A stretch of DNA of 64,000 nucleotides. Source: Dirofilaria immitis. Lineage: Eukaryota > Nematoda > Chromadorea > Rhabditida > Onchocercidae. The stretch is from assembly GCA_024305405.1 (NCBI GenBank), contig JAKNDB010000018.1, positions 124,001 through 188,000 of the forward strand, written 5' to 3'. The first letter of the stretch is position 1. Each line of letters starts with the position of its first letter. Both the position numbers and the translations under genes were made by a program. This document shows positions 1 to 15,200 of the stretch, in pieces. The notes below the pieces were generated by a model that saw only the letters and a list, made by a program, of their open reading frames with translations, was not told where the DNA came from and made no database searches.

Positions 1-249
1 ATTTGCATTAATATAAATTTGATAGAAGCGATTGATTAGATATAATCAAATAATTCAAAATAACAAATCTCAATTCTCATCGTTTTTCTTTTTTCAATTA
101 ACTTTTTTTTAAAATTTTTATCGAAAATATTGGTTTCCTATCAACATGTTAATGTTTGTTTTAACATTTGGTTCTGATCTAGAAACACTGAAGGAGAATA
201 CAAATCCGAATAGAAAAAGAATATGAATAAATTTTATTTTTGAACTTAC

Positions 250-3200
250 GAGGTATAGCACTGGCAAATTTATCTTTATCAAATTCAGCCAAACGTTGTC
301 TCAATTCCAAACAGCCAACTCCTTCTGGACCACAAAGAACAAGCGGCCTTTTTCGTCCGGTTTTCGATAAATATAATGTAACTTCTTCATATGTTAAAAT
401 TTCTGAAAGCAAAAAGATACAGTTTTATATTTTTTCTTTTAATTTAAAAATCTTTTTAAAAGTTCATCAAGAAAAAAGTTCATTCTTAAAAGTTCATATA
501 GTGTAGTTTTATCACCTGAATCATTTGATGCTCTTAATTCATCCATTGATTTCAATTCTACTGCTCCTTTCTTCCATCTTCCTTTGAATGAATTTTTCTT
601 TTTCGTACAACCAAAGAAATCTTTACGTTTATCGTTTTCCGACTGATTTTCTTTTTCAATTTTACGTGCATATAAAGTCAATCTTTAAATAGTTTGAGAT
701 ATTTTTTTTTCTTTCGTTATATTATAACTTTTAAAAATATCGCTACATGTATAATGATTATATATAATGATAAAAATTAATCGAATCAATAAATATGAAA
801 AAAGTAAGTAAGAAAATCATTAAATGAGTTATTGTCAAAAAAAAAAAAAAAGAGTATTTTAAAACAATAATTAGTACGTCATAATATCAATTATTGTTGG
901 GAAAGCTAAAAGATGATTGAATATTTTATGATATGCATATGGACGACGAAGTAATCAAAGAATTTTGCATAATGGAAATTTATAATATTTAACAAATGAA
1001 TATGTATAATCCAAAAGAGAATCTTACGATTTATCCAAAAGAGAATCTTACAATTTGCTAATGAAACTTGCATACATTTAAAATATCGAAATCTATGCTA
1101 TTTGTCTAGAATGTTGCAACGATCAAAGTTTTTGTGCTTATTTGAAATTTTTTCGATTAAGCACTTCGTAAAATTATATACAGTAAGCCATCGCCGCCTA
1201 CTACAAAGATCAAGGATCACCGATATAAAAGAAGCTTCTCGCGATGGCAGTGTTTTCAATCAGTGATTACTCAGTTTGTACGTCAATCGATGAGTAATCA
1301 TTCGATTCATTTTAACTCACCTATGCCAAAATTTGTCTCTTGTGAAATGAACCGATCAATTTTAATCATGATATTATCTGATTATCATAACATTAACGAT
1401 GAAATAAATAAATTCTTCGTCAAACAATAAAATTTTTCTCATCATGATTCATTTGTGTCACAACATGAAAAAAACTTTTCGTCAATTGTTCTTTTATTTC
1501 ATTTTATTTATATATATTTTTTTTTAATTTCTCCTTTTAATTACATTCCCTACTGAAAATTAAACTTAGCTTAGCAAATGATAGTGATCAGAAATGATTT
1601 TTATCAAGAAATAAATAGCCTACTGTCGTTGGAATGATATTGAAGGTATTAAGCCAGCAAGTGAATTATTCATTTCACAATTTTCATGATATGCTTGCCA
1701 CCAATTTTCATCATTCATATTAATCACATGAAGGATATCACCGCGTTGGAATTTCAATGCAAGCTCTTTGCATGGGACATAAATATCATCCTGAAAATTA
1801 CCAATGAGAAATTGGTAATGATTAATCTATTGGTAAAGGAAATTTCGAAATAATTTTTTACCAAAGTTTTCTAGGATTTTTTCATAAAGTCATTCCGAAT
1901 TCATTCTTTAATATATCTTTGATTTCTTAGAATTTAATTTCGGATGAGGCTTTTTTGGAATCGTTTTTCAACAATTGCCATGAATTTCACTTTCATTTTT
2001 TCCCTAGATTACCTCGAATATTCTGGCATCACTTATCATGAAAATGATAATTTATGTTCAGATTTGTTTTAGAACTATTGACGAACAATAACATATTAGA
2101 ATCACTTTTTGAAATTAAATTTAGTAAAGTATTATTATTTATGTCCTAACTTATAATCTCTTACTTTTTCTAAGAAAAACTTTTCCTAATTTTCAAAGCT
2201 AAGATTAATCCATCTTTAAGCATAAATTTTGGATAAATTTGAATTATTGGATAAATATTAATATAATATTACTTTTCTATTATTCCAAAGCCATTCTAAA
2301 AAAGATAAGAAAAAGATCTAAAATATAAATTAATGGGCATGTACAGATAAACATTGTAGTAACAGCTATGTGATTAAATTTTGAATAATTAATAAATAAA
2401 TAAAAATGTCTTCACCTCAGGATCATAATCGAAAAGCGCTCGAAAATGCCTAATTTGTGTTGATGATACCAGTTGAGAATTATCATTTGATTTATTTAAT
2501 GGAGCTATCACAAGTGATAATTCACCAGACGTCGACCTCTTAAAATGAGTAAATTCATTCAATTAACATTAAATTTTAGCGAATCTTCACTCGTTTCTCT
2601 ACAATCTATCAGATTTATTTCATCCAAAAAGTTCTTTAAATTAGTCGGTGAATATTTATGCTGCTTACATAATTCTATTATTCAAAGTATCATGGATTCT
2701 CTCCTACTTAAGACCATAATTATGTATTTATAATATGCTATAATATTTTGCCTTTTTAATCAGTAGTGATAATCATAAAGCTATTCAACGTTTGCAATCA
2801 AATAGTTACCAAAATATCGCAAACTTCAGTGATATTCTTGCCACGTAAATCATTTCCATTAGCTTCAATAAGCTCATCGCCTTCTCTTAGCAAATTTGAT
2901 TTTTCAGCCATACCACCGCGTACTACACGTCCAATAATCACTTTTTCACCATCATTCCGAATTGTTGCACCCTATGAGAAATAATAGAAAACTATTCGAT
3001 TAGAATTTTTGGAATGAATTGTTTCTTTCAAAATTTTTAAAAATTCTTAAAACTTTTTTATAAGTGTGATATGACACAAGACATAAGCAATGCTGATCTG
3101 TAAACAAGACCGAATATATTCGTTCACTTATTATTCCGAGAAATGATGGTATTCGAGAGAATGATGATAAAGTGACAGTACGACATAAAATTCACTTATT

Positions 3201-6200
3201 GTAGAATGTATCTATCTTATGCATCAAAATCGTCAGTAGAATCAAGTCAACAAAAGTTATTTCCGATTAAATTCCTGATAGCAAACATGAACTTCATGTG
3301 AGATCAGGCTTCAACATTATCTCGGTCTTAATTTCCGGCGAAAAGTAAGTGTAAGAGAGAGGGAGAGAAAAAAAGCGGAATACTGACAAGATATGTATCA
3401 CTGCATTTATTGACTTTAACGATCTTCAAATCACCCTGAATTCGTGTCGATAAGATCGTTTTAGAATCGTCGCAATCGTTAATCGATGAATCCGCAGATG
3501 TAGTAGGTTTTGCTTCTACAATCTGAAAATTTCGAGCAGTTTGAGCTGTATCTATTTGTCAACGATAGAAATTGATTCAATTATAAAATCGATCAAAAAT
3601 ATAAACTAAAGATAAAGTTGACATCTTTCCTGCCCCATAAATTGAAGACATGATTTAATGTGTAGGAGACCTTAATATTTGTATGTTTTTATGTAAACAT
3701 GCGTAATTTTTAATATTAAAAGGTATAAATATCAGATAGGCAAAATGAAATTCTGATAACAAACAATCTATAAATATTAAAATAAAACTTCATAATATAA
3801 AAATAATGAATGACAGTTAAAATATTTCATGTGATGATTGTAAAATAATGATTAAATCATAATTAAAATAAATATGTAAATTATATTTCTTCTATCTTGG
3901 AATGATGTATAGTGCAAATTGATACCTTATTATTTTTATGAATGATAACGCTACTTTCGATAGCTTGCTGTACAGGTTTCTGCATAAAAAATCACGCAAT
4001 AGCTTCGATTCTTCTTCACGTCCTTCTTGTTTCTCTAAATGTTCCGCCACGCGATTCATCGATATCATCACTTGCTCTAGAGCTAAAAAAAAATCGAATA
4101 ACATTTAGCACAGCAAACATTAAGTATTAAATACGTCTTCAATGAATAGTTTGACTTATCTCTATGTAATTATTAGCTGATAAAAATTATCACAAATAAT
4201 CATCAGTTAACACAAAATAAAATTTTTTCACTTACGAATCGATTCATTTTCAGCAGTATCAGTATTATCACAAAATGAATCACCGATCACGTAAGCATTA
4301 TTTGCATAACCTGATTCTACTGTACCTCCATTCGAGAGAGCACCATTTTTATTTCCTAACGACTCCTTTCGTTCGTTACTTTTGTGATTTTCAAGTGACA
4401 GCAATTTTCTGGAACCACGTAATGATTCCCTAAAGATAAATGACTGATCAGAAGGATGCATCCTAATTTTCAATGGTTTTCTATTTTCTTTCCGCTGCCA
4501 TCTAAATGACCCTTTCTTTTTAAAGTGATATACGTTGTGGATTTTTTTACAATTAATTATAGTTCGAAATTTTTAAATTAGAAAAAATCCACAAATGAGG
4601 CAATTATTCGATTGGTGATTTATTGTTATCTTTATCTCGGTTAACTTATGATTAAATGGATAATGTTGAAAATTATCACATGATGAAATTTCAGAATGGT
4701 AAGACAAAAGAAAAAAATAATAAACCGTACGGTATTTTATTTAAAACGGTTAACAGTTTTAAAAGGCGGTAAGATGAAAACACAATTTCAAGAAAATAAA
4801 TACACCGGTTGAACTATTGATAGTTTAATATCAGGTGATGAAATGAAAATATAATTTGGAGAAAATGGATATATCAGTTGAACTATCAATAATTTAATAG
4901 CAGGTGATAAAATGAAAATATAAGTCCGAGAAAATGGGTATATTAGTTAAACTGTCAATAGTTTAATATTAGGTAATAAAATGAAAATATAATCTCAGGA
5001 AAATTATTACCTAAGGAATGCATTTTCTTTGCTCTATGCTCATCAAGTTCTCGTCTTTTTCGTAAATCATTTTCGTAATTTTTCAATCGTTCATTTTCAT
5101 CTGCATTTTTGCAAGAGATTATTACACTATCATTTACGACTTCATTTGACATTCGATCCCATATATGATCATTTGCCGACTAGAAAAAGTCATATAATAC
5201 TATTATTTTTAATATCTAAATTAATAATTTTTCAAGTATTTCAATTTGAAAAGAAGTAATTTATTGAAAAAAAAAAAAAAGAATGATATGAATAGTAATT
5301 TGTTACTTTCTTCGAATTTTACTTCAAAATGAAAAGAAAGTGCAATACTTTAATCAACGATTAGACAAAAAAAAATTTGAAAAATGTAAAGTCAAAATTT
5401 CAATTTACTAACAAAGTGAATAATTTATCAAATAAATTAATTACCGAATAAATAAAAATTTACTTTTAAATAATATATTTTCTCCCCTTTTAAATAATGC
5501 CTTAGTTATTGATAAGATTATCAAAGTAATGTAGTGAATTAGAAATGAAAAGTCGATACGAGATATGAAGTGGTATTGCCGTTAAGAAGAATTACATGAA
5601 GAATCTTTTGATAAATTACAGAAAATCTTACGAGAAATTGTTATCAGAGATAAAATGTATAAGATAACCTTTTAGTTACTAAACAGTATATCATTAAATA
5701 ACAGATTAAATTTTATATTCGTTATAAAAAAAAAAAATCTTTTGAAATAGCATTTTCAATGAATTCGTTGATAAGCTATGATTATTCAAATATATCTATT
5801 TATAAACAAAAGAAAGGAAAAAAATTTCGGAGAGAAAAAAATCCGAAAATGAACGACGAAACTTTCTTTTCCTACAATTTTTCATCTGTAATTTCAAATT
5901 CAAAATTCACTCTATGAATTATAGATGTAACGAAAAAGGAAATGAGAGAAAGAGAGTGAGAGATCTAAAATAATATTTTATCCAAAAATATTTAATTATT
6001 ATATTTTCCTCAGAGAGTATATTTAAATCCTTTAATTATTGCATTTCAAATGTGCCAGAAAAATTTTTATGATTTTTTTCTCAATTTCATTTGATTAATC
6101 TTCGATGAAATCATTTGAAATAATTTAAAAAAAAAAATTATATCTAGGCAAAAATAAAAAATCAAAAATAAAATTTTACATCATTTTGTACATTCATTGA

Positions 6201-9200
6201 TCCACATGATTGAGGATCAGTTTTTAACATTTCATTGGCCAACATTTCCATATCATGAATGGCGACACCTGGATGGTTCCTGGTAAAATTAAAAAATGTT
6301 ACGAAAATAGGTTATCATCGTCAAAATAATATATTAAATATAAAAAAATAATTTTTCAAAATTTAGATTAAATGATGTTGCTGATATAAGATGCAATAAA
6401 TTAGATGGTATTATATGGATGTTAATGTTATCAATTACACGATACTATCATCATCTATAATTATTTTTTTTTTTATCAATATAATTATTTATGTGACATT
6501 GTATGATTGTCAAAACAATGTTAGCAGTGATGTGATAATCTATACAGATTTCAACATTATCGATTATGTGATATTATCTGAATGCCGATATTATTACTAT
6601 TATTGCATTTATCTTTTTACAATTGCTAAATATATGATAAATAAAATTGGAAAATGATATTTGTCAATTTTATCATTGAAATTTTATAATTATAAATTCA
6701 TTTGATATAAATGGATAAAAATAATATTAAAGTTTTGAAAATTAAAAATATATTTCTTTGTTTAATTCTATAAAATGAATGAATTTTTAGAATAATTTGT
6801 TAGAAAATTAATTATTAATTTTACAACATAATATAAATACTACGAATAGTATTAAAACATGGAAAGATAAATTTGTAAAAAAAAAACCTTTAATTAAATT
6901 AGAACATACATACTATCAAATGTCAATGTTAATTAGCTTCAAAAAGAAATAACTGATTATCAAATATGATAGATAAGTTTAATGTTGAAAATATAATAAA
7001 CTGTATATTGAAATTTTTTTTTTTTGTTTCACAAGAATTGCAATCATAGCTTGATATTTATGTGATAGAAATGATTGACGGAAATGAAATGATAACAGTA
7101 TCTCTTTAGGATATGATTGAGAATAAATAGATTCTATCATTTATCAAAAATTTTCTGATTCATTGGAAGGTATGATAAAGGATAAATAAAGATTCCTACA
7201 TTTTTAAAAAGTTCTTTTTCTTCGTAATTTAACAATATGATAATGAATAAATGGATTTTTGTATTCTTTTGGATAATCTTCTTGATTGAAATATCGAAAT
7301 ACGATAGAAAGATTGATTATTTAATGATATAAAAATAGTAAAAAAAAATTAATAGAAAAAGGAAAACTGAAAGTGATAAAATCTTTTTTTTTTATATAGA
7401 TTTTATATAGAATATAAATTTATGCTTCTTTTCATTGCCATGAAGGAAATCAGAAAATTTACATTTAAAATTTTATTATAAATTCTTCATTGTTGTACAC
7501 TTTATTACAAATATATATACTATCATATCATGATAATTACGTAAATATAAATGTATTTTATTTGTTGAAAGTAAAGAAAAATGAAGATAGAAATTAAAAA
7601 TAAAAACCTTTTAGCATATCAGTAGTTTTATCAGTTTGTTGCTTATCGGACGATACAAGGAAAGCATCCGAAATAGCAATTTCTGGACTAATCAACGAGC
7701 TTTCTATAAATAATGCCATATAAAATTTGTTATTAATAAAATAATAATTAATAAATTAAATCCACCTGTAGCAATTTCATTTCAATATTCAAAAAAAAAA
7801 AAAAGATTGATATCAAAAACTGAACTATATGTTTATCGGAAAAAGAAACAATGGAAAACCGGAAAAAGCCTTATGTGAACTTTTATTTAACTTACACAAA
7901 TAAGAATGTGATATTTGATAAAAAGATAAGATAATTGTTCAAAAATTATTTTATTGTGAAAAAAAAAAACGAAAAGTATAATTTATTGATTGTCATATCA
8001 ATCATCGATAAACAAATGCGTTGACAGATGATATATTGAATCGAAAAAAGAATAGACAGATACAGGAGGAAGTATTAATGGGTATATCATCATCGATAAT
8101 AAGAAGAACAGTTGACAGTTTCAGTAATACCTATATTTATATACCTGTGAAGATAACTAGTTTTTGGTTAGGGAATAAAATTAGCAGATAATATTTCGCA
8201 ACATCATAAACTATACAAATATTTATATGAATATATTTATGTTTTCATTTAAATATTTAATTAATATCTTTATAAATTTTTTTAATTCCTTTTTTAAGTA
8301 TTAAATTTAAAAAATTTAAAAAGAAAAAGTTTAAAAAAAATTATTAATAAAAATTGAATAATACTAAATAATATATTTATCAACGATTGATGTATATATA
8401 CATATATATGAAGGATAAAGATTAAATAAGATAATTAATTAATTATGAGAATTATGTTAATCTATTCGATCAATTAATTAATTATGAGAATTATGTTAAT
8501 CTATTCGATCAATTAATTAATTATGAGAATTATGTTAATCTATTCGATCATTTATTTAGCATTTTTAATTTACAAATTTTGATTAATTTTAATTTTGCAT
8601 CGCAAAATAAAAAAAATTATAATTTCAAAATGAAAATTGAATAAAATTCGGAAAAGTTTCTAATCATATAATATGGCATTTTTAGCTATGAAATTAAGTT
8701 TTATATAAATGTCAACTTTTTCATCGTTTTTTCTAATTTGCAAATAAATTAAACTTCAGCGGAAAGTTTTGTTGGAAATATTTTCAAAAATTTATTTTTC
8801 TTCCGGTTTTTTTTATCAGAAAGAAAAAAAAGTACAATGATTTATTAGATATATGTTTAAAGTAAGAGAAATAGGATGACGAGAATATGAGTAAAAACAG
8901 AAATTCTCGAGAAAGGACAATTTTTTTTTTTTTTGTAGGACATGGAAATTGAAAAATTTAAACTATTAATTAAGATAAAATCATCATAATACAATAACTA
9001 AGGATAGAAAAGAAAATTAATATCAATCAATTTAGAAATTATAATTTTCTATTTTATAATAAAAATTGAAATTGAATAAATTTTCAAATATATTTTTTTT
9101 ATTAATAATGAATTTTGAAAATTTAAAATTTTTATTTAGTATCATTGGTATCTCCTATATTATCAAAAATATAGTTACCCATTACTTACCTTCATTTGAT

Positions 9201-12200
9201 GCTTCTTGTTTACGTCGAACACGTAATTGAATTACACGTGATTTAATGCACTGTAAAAAAATTAATTGAAATAAAATTAGCAAATGATTTTTTATTCCTT
9301 TCCATTTGTATGTATAATTATTACAAAATTTAAGTCATTCTAATAATTAATGAAATACAAAAATATTTTCTTCATAATAGTAAATTTTTGAATAATTCGT
9401 AAAGAATAAAAATTTCCGGAAAATGATTAAGTGATAAAATAAATAAATTAATGCCTGAAATGGTTTTATATTAATCGTTAAATAATTAATTTATTTTTGA
9501 TAAATTTGATATTACTTATTTTAATGCAATTAAAAGAGAAAAGAAAAAAAAGGATGAATGATACACATGTACCTAATAAAATAGCCAGGTAAGAAGTAAT
9601 AAAAAATGATGAACAGGTAAAATCATTTTAGGAAAAATGAAATTGATCATAATAAAGTAATGAATGAATGGTCTCTTTTCTATCAATCATTTATCAAATT
9701 TTTGTAACAAATTTATTTGCCTTTTTTTTCCTAAAAGAAAAAAACAGTTTTTCTATTATAAAAGAATTTGAATCGAAGAAGTACAATGAAATGTATGAAA
9801 AAAATTTTGATAAAATTATTTATACAATAATTTATGCAAATATTATTTTTAAAATTTTTAGAAAATCTTTTCTAATAAACAATCAAAATTTTGTTTGTAA
9901 ATTTTACAATCAAAATTTTAGCAAAATATAAATTTGTACGAAAGCAAAAAAATAAAAATAAAAATAAATATCGAAATTCTATTTTCTTTTTTTAAAAGCA
10001 TAAAATTAAAATAAAAAAATTTTTTAATTTCAATTTACATTTTTATAATTTATTCATTTTAATTAATAAATTTAAAATAAAAAAATTAGTATAAATTAAA
10101 TTGGTTTATGATAATTTTAGAAAATAAAATGATAAATGGTGATAAATGATATTAATTGTAAATTTGAGAAAAAATAAAAAACAATTTTATAGCATCGTTA
10201 AAAATTTTCTTTTCAAATAAGATTTAAAAACTAAATGATATTCTGTATAATTAAGATGTAATCAAAAATATTTAATAATTTTTCTAAAATTAAATCCTAA
10301 AAATTAATTTACGGTATATATGAATGACCAGAAGAAGAAATTGAAAAGTATGGCCGACCAATACGGTATAACTATTTGAAAAAAAAAAAAATGAGCAATG
10401 AACAATTTTATATATACAAAAAAAAAACGCCCTGTAACCTTTCTTTATTTTGAAAAATGACCTTGATGAGAAATGAACCATTAAGAGAATCTTTTAAATT
10501 TAAAAAAAATGCTTAAAATGAAATTTCATAAAATAATGGTTTTAAATTAAATGTTAATTTAAGTCTAAGAAAAAAAGCTACTTACGAGAATGATAAAAAT
10601 ATAATTTTATCATACAATGCCAAATGTTAATTATTTAATCCTGATAACAAGAAATGATAATTTCTTTTTCTTGCAAATAGAAATTAATTTAAAATTATAT
10701 TCGTTATAATAAAAGTAATAGATAAAATTTTTGGATTTAATTTTTAAAATTTCCTAAAGTTTATTTTAGGTACGAATATAATTTAATATTTTAAATGATA
10801 TTGTTATCAGCACATATGTAGCTATTTCATTCTTATTTGAATTCATTTTCTATCAAGCAATCTCGATGAAAAACCAAGAAATTATTCATTTGTGAAAATA
10901 GAAATGATAGATTAAAAAATGAAATAAAATAATCAATAAATTAATCGATCTAAAATTTTTAGGATAAATAATAAAAAAATTAAAATAAGGAAAAATAAAT
11001 AAATAAAAAGACCTAGCATATCGATATTGATTTTGTCGAGAATGAAAAAATTAAATAATGAAAATTGAAATTTATTTAATTAATTGCTAATGAAAAATAA
11101 TCTCTTCGCTTTCATTCTATTTCTTAAATTAATAAAATTTAAAATTGGAAAAAATTAAATTAGCCTTTCATTGGAACGAATAATTTTAAAAATAAAAAGA
11201 ATTTATTATATATTATTTAAGCATAAACATTTTTATCAATTATATAAAAGTACAAATCAATTAGATATTTCATTTTGCTAAATTACTTATTTAACAATTC
11301 TCATTTTTCCATTATCCCAAATAAAATATTAATTACCAATACGAAATAGAAACTGAATATCACAGTAATAAAATGAAAAACATATATGCAAATCCAACTA
11401 ATCGTAGCTTTAGAATAATTAGCTAATTTTAAAAAGTTCAAAACTTCAAAGTTTATACGATAAATTTGATCTTACTCAAAAAGAATTATACATATATATA
11501 TAATTAAAGACAAAAAGTGGGGAAGAAAACTTAATTACTAATTAATCACCTTGATAATTAATTAATTAATCACCTTAGTACCATTGTATTCCTTGAACAA
11601 TAACATCTCATTTTGTACCAATGTACAAGTACATGGCTTATTATCATTCATATCATTAGCACATTTAATATCATGTGCATTAATTGCTAATGGTATTTGA
11701 ATTTCCAACACTGTTGAAAGTTCCACTCGTGTTAGTGACATGGAAGATGATAATAATAATAGTGATAATAATGATAATAATAGTAAATGATGATAGTAGT
11801 AATAGTAGTAGTTGAAATTAATAATAATTAAATGAGGCGATAATATTTGAAATCAATATGCTTGATAATAGCAGGAGTAGGAATTAAAATTAAAAATCGA
11901 TTAATTGAGGTGATAAATTTTAGAAATATATTCAGATGAAAATAAATAAACCATTTATTAATAATGCACAGTACTATGATAAGTATTTGCTTCCCACAGT
12001 TACGTCTATAAAATGTATTAAAAGTACGATCATTTACGTGAGATAATTATAATTATGAAGCATAATTATAATTATGAAGCATAACAAAAATTATTCAGCG
12101 TTTCACGCTTATGCTGCTTATAAAATACATTAATATTACGATCACTTACGTGAAGTGCAATTGTGACGTATTGCATAATTTACTCAAATAGTTAATGGAA

Positions 12201-15200
12201 AAAAAAATTAATTCCTATCTAAAATTTGAAAAGGATTCATTAATGAATGATTGATTAATTAAAAAGTCATAATTAACATATATGAATAAAAATAATCGAA
12301 ATAAATAAGCAATAAATTTAAATTAAAAATAAATTTTATTTTAAAAAATCAATAATTGTATGAAATGAAAATTATTTAATAAATTTATAAATTTCAAAAT
12401 TATAAATAAATTTTATAAAAATTAATAAATTATTAGCAAATAAGAAAAATTAAATTTTAATTTAATTTTAATTGATAATATAAATTGAAATTAATTTAAA
12501 TACGAATAAAACTATCGCAGCGTATATTTGATGGAACTTCTTTTTACGCCAATGAATTTGATCAAATTATTCGATGAATAAAAATTAAAGCATTTTTAAA
12601 TGATCGTTTGTTTTGTTTTTTGTTTTTGCTTTTTTTTTAGGCTAAAATGGAAATAAAAATGTTTTAAAAATTTAAATAAATATATATATGGTATAAATAT
12701 ATATATAAAATAAATAAATATATATGGTATAAACATAAATTGCTATTTTAAACTATAATCAATTTACCATAATTTTTTTCCTAATTTTTTTTTATTTGCT
12801 TTTCGTTTAATAACAATAAAATATTTTGATAAATTTTTCATTTTCTATTTTTTTTAATATTAAAAAAAAGTTCTTTCATCATTTCTATGCTATTATTTAA
12901 CAAAAAGAAAAAATAATAATTCGAATAATTCATAAAATTTGCTTTTAATAAAAACAAAAAAAAGCGAAAGAAAGGAAGAAAGGAAGAAAGGAAGGAAGGA
13001 AGGAAGGAAGGAAGAAAGAAAGAAAAATATTAAAATATTTATGAAAATATTTTTACCAAAAAAAAATGTATAAAATGAAAAATTAATAAAAACGAAAAAT
13101 GACATTTTCCTTCGTTTCTTTTATATATTTTTCATTTCTTTTTTTTTTAAATCGGCAAAAATGTAACTATAAAATTAGCAATGTTAACTTTTTTCTTTTT
13201 TTTTTTTTTTTGCAAAATGAGAAAACGATAATAACAATGAAGAAATATGAAAAGAAATGAAAGTATTACGATAAAAATTTTTCTCACATTTGTTAAAAAT
13301 TATTATATTACATTTGGGAAAAAAAAAAATAAATGAAAAATATTTTCATAGAACGATGTAAATATTAAAAAACAAAAACGAAAAACAAAATTGTTAGATA
13401 AGAATAGATTGATAAGTAATTATTGCCATTGATAAAACAAAGTGAATGCTTAATTAGGATAAAAATGAAACCTAATTAAGATTAAAAAAATTGAAAGTTT
13501 AATTAATATATCTGATAATGATATATCATTTATCAGAAATAAGAATTAAAGAAGAAAAGAAATCGATTAATAAAATCAGATAATAATTAACTTATTTCTT
13601 AATCTATTTGCCAAAGAATTGATGATCATTATGGAATATTTAAATCATAATTATGATTAATTATTACGATTATCTAAATATATTAGAATAAAGCATACAT
13701 ATTGTCAACTAATAATTTACTTATTTTTTTATCAAATAATATTATTTATTTATTTATTTATTTTTCATAAATATTTTTTCCTAAAAAGTAAACTAATTTA
13801 ATATTATTTTAAAAATTAATTTAAAAAAAAAAAAAGTAAGATCATATAACAGAGAAATAAACCAACGATGTAATTAAATGTAAATATGACATAGTTGACA
13901 ATTTATATTAATATATCATCATCATCTATAAACAAGTTTCACAATCAATGATTAAAAGAGGATACGATAATGTCTGAATGATTGATATTGAAATGGATAC
14001 AATATTTTACATGCATACATATTTTCATCGTTTATATTTTACTCTAAAGGATACTTTTTTTTTTGTTGTTGTAAATGTTCAAGAAACAATGAATTAATGT
14101 AAATAATTCCGTAGAATAGATCGTTGTATCGAAGAAATAAATGTATGGATAAGATCGGATTGAATCCGATCGGATCGGATCGGATCGGATGAATAGGATG
14201 AATGGTAAAAAATTGATCAAAATGATTTCATAGCATTGGATAAATGTATCGAAGAAATGAATATAATGGATCGGATTGTATCGGATCGAATCAAATGAAT
14301 AGATTGGTACGATATGATTATCGAAGACTTAAAGATAATGTATCGGATTGCATTGAATCGAATGAATGGGATGAAAAATAGCGAAATAATTAAAACGATT
14401 CCAAAACATTGGATAGAAGTGTCGAAAAAAATAAATGTTATGGATCGGATCATATCGGATCAAATCGAATGAATAGGATGATACACGATATATGACCTTT
14501 CAGTGGAATATTTCATTGACCAAATAATTATGAATAATTTTACTCGAACTATATCCCAGTAATTATTATGCACTATGACCGATTACCATGTAAATCCCCA
14601 ATGTATCATCATCATCATCATCATCATCTATCATCCATCTATTTAGGATCATTTCCATTAGGATTCTTCATCGATACGAATGATTGTAGTAATACTTTCA
14701 AAACTTCCCTAATCTTCACCGTTTTTTACCCATTTCTTTGTTCTTTTTCGTGACCTTTTTGAACTCTTTTTTTGTTCTATTGTGTCAATTTTATTTTTAT
14801 GGCATACAAATTGCGACTAAATTTGTACAGTTGTCAATTATCAATCTCGAATCAATCATTTATAATTCGATTCTTCTATATTTAACATTTCTTTCATTTT
14901 ATCACTAATTGTATCTATTTACTAAATCAGTTTTGTTTAATTGCAATGACCTTAAAAATTGATTGTATCCGGTTTTTGATCAAGAAAATTTCTACTTTTA
15001 TTTATAACAATATGAACTATGATTTATAATTATTATATATGAAATTATTTAAACTTTTTTAATACAACTTTTAAATTGTTTCGAAATTTCAAAATTTAGA
15101 AAATACCTACCTGATGGATAAGTTCAACAATTTGTGCATAATTTTTTCCCTCAGTTGTACAACCATTTATTTCAACAATATGATCGCCAATCTGAAGACC

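Larger units (their letters stand above)
9251..15110. other. 5.9-kb MAGUK intron, low-complexity
   Basis: Apart from the candidate exon at 11574-11741 this intron shows no coding frame. It holds A/T runs, AAT/GAT trinucleotide stretches near 11745-11815, a diverged duplication near 12010-12160 (two copies of a block ending acgatca(t/c)ttacgtga), a GGAA/GAAAG purine tract at 12960-13020 and the GGATCGGAT array at 14120-14480. Confidence 0.8.

Noticed and set aside
1190..1250. Inverted repeat gccatcg ... cgatggc about 50 bases apart, considered as a small RNA hairpin
   Set aside because: Arms of only seven bases with an unstructured loop; not enough for a call.
8433..8549. Considered as a CRISPR array
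   Set aside because: Units are directly adjacent with no spacers and the host is a eukaryote.
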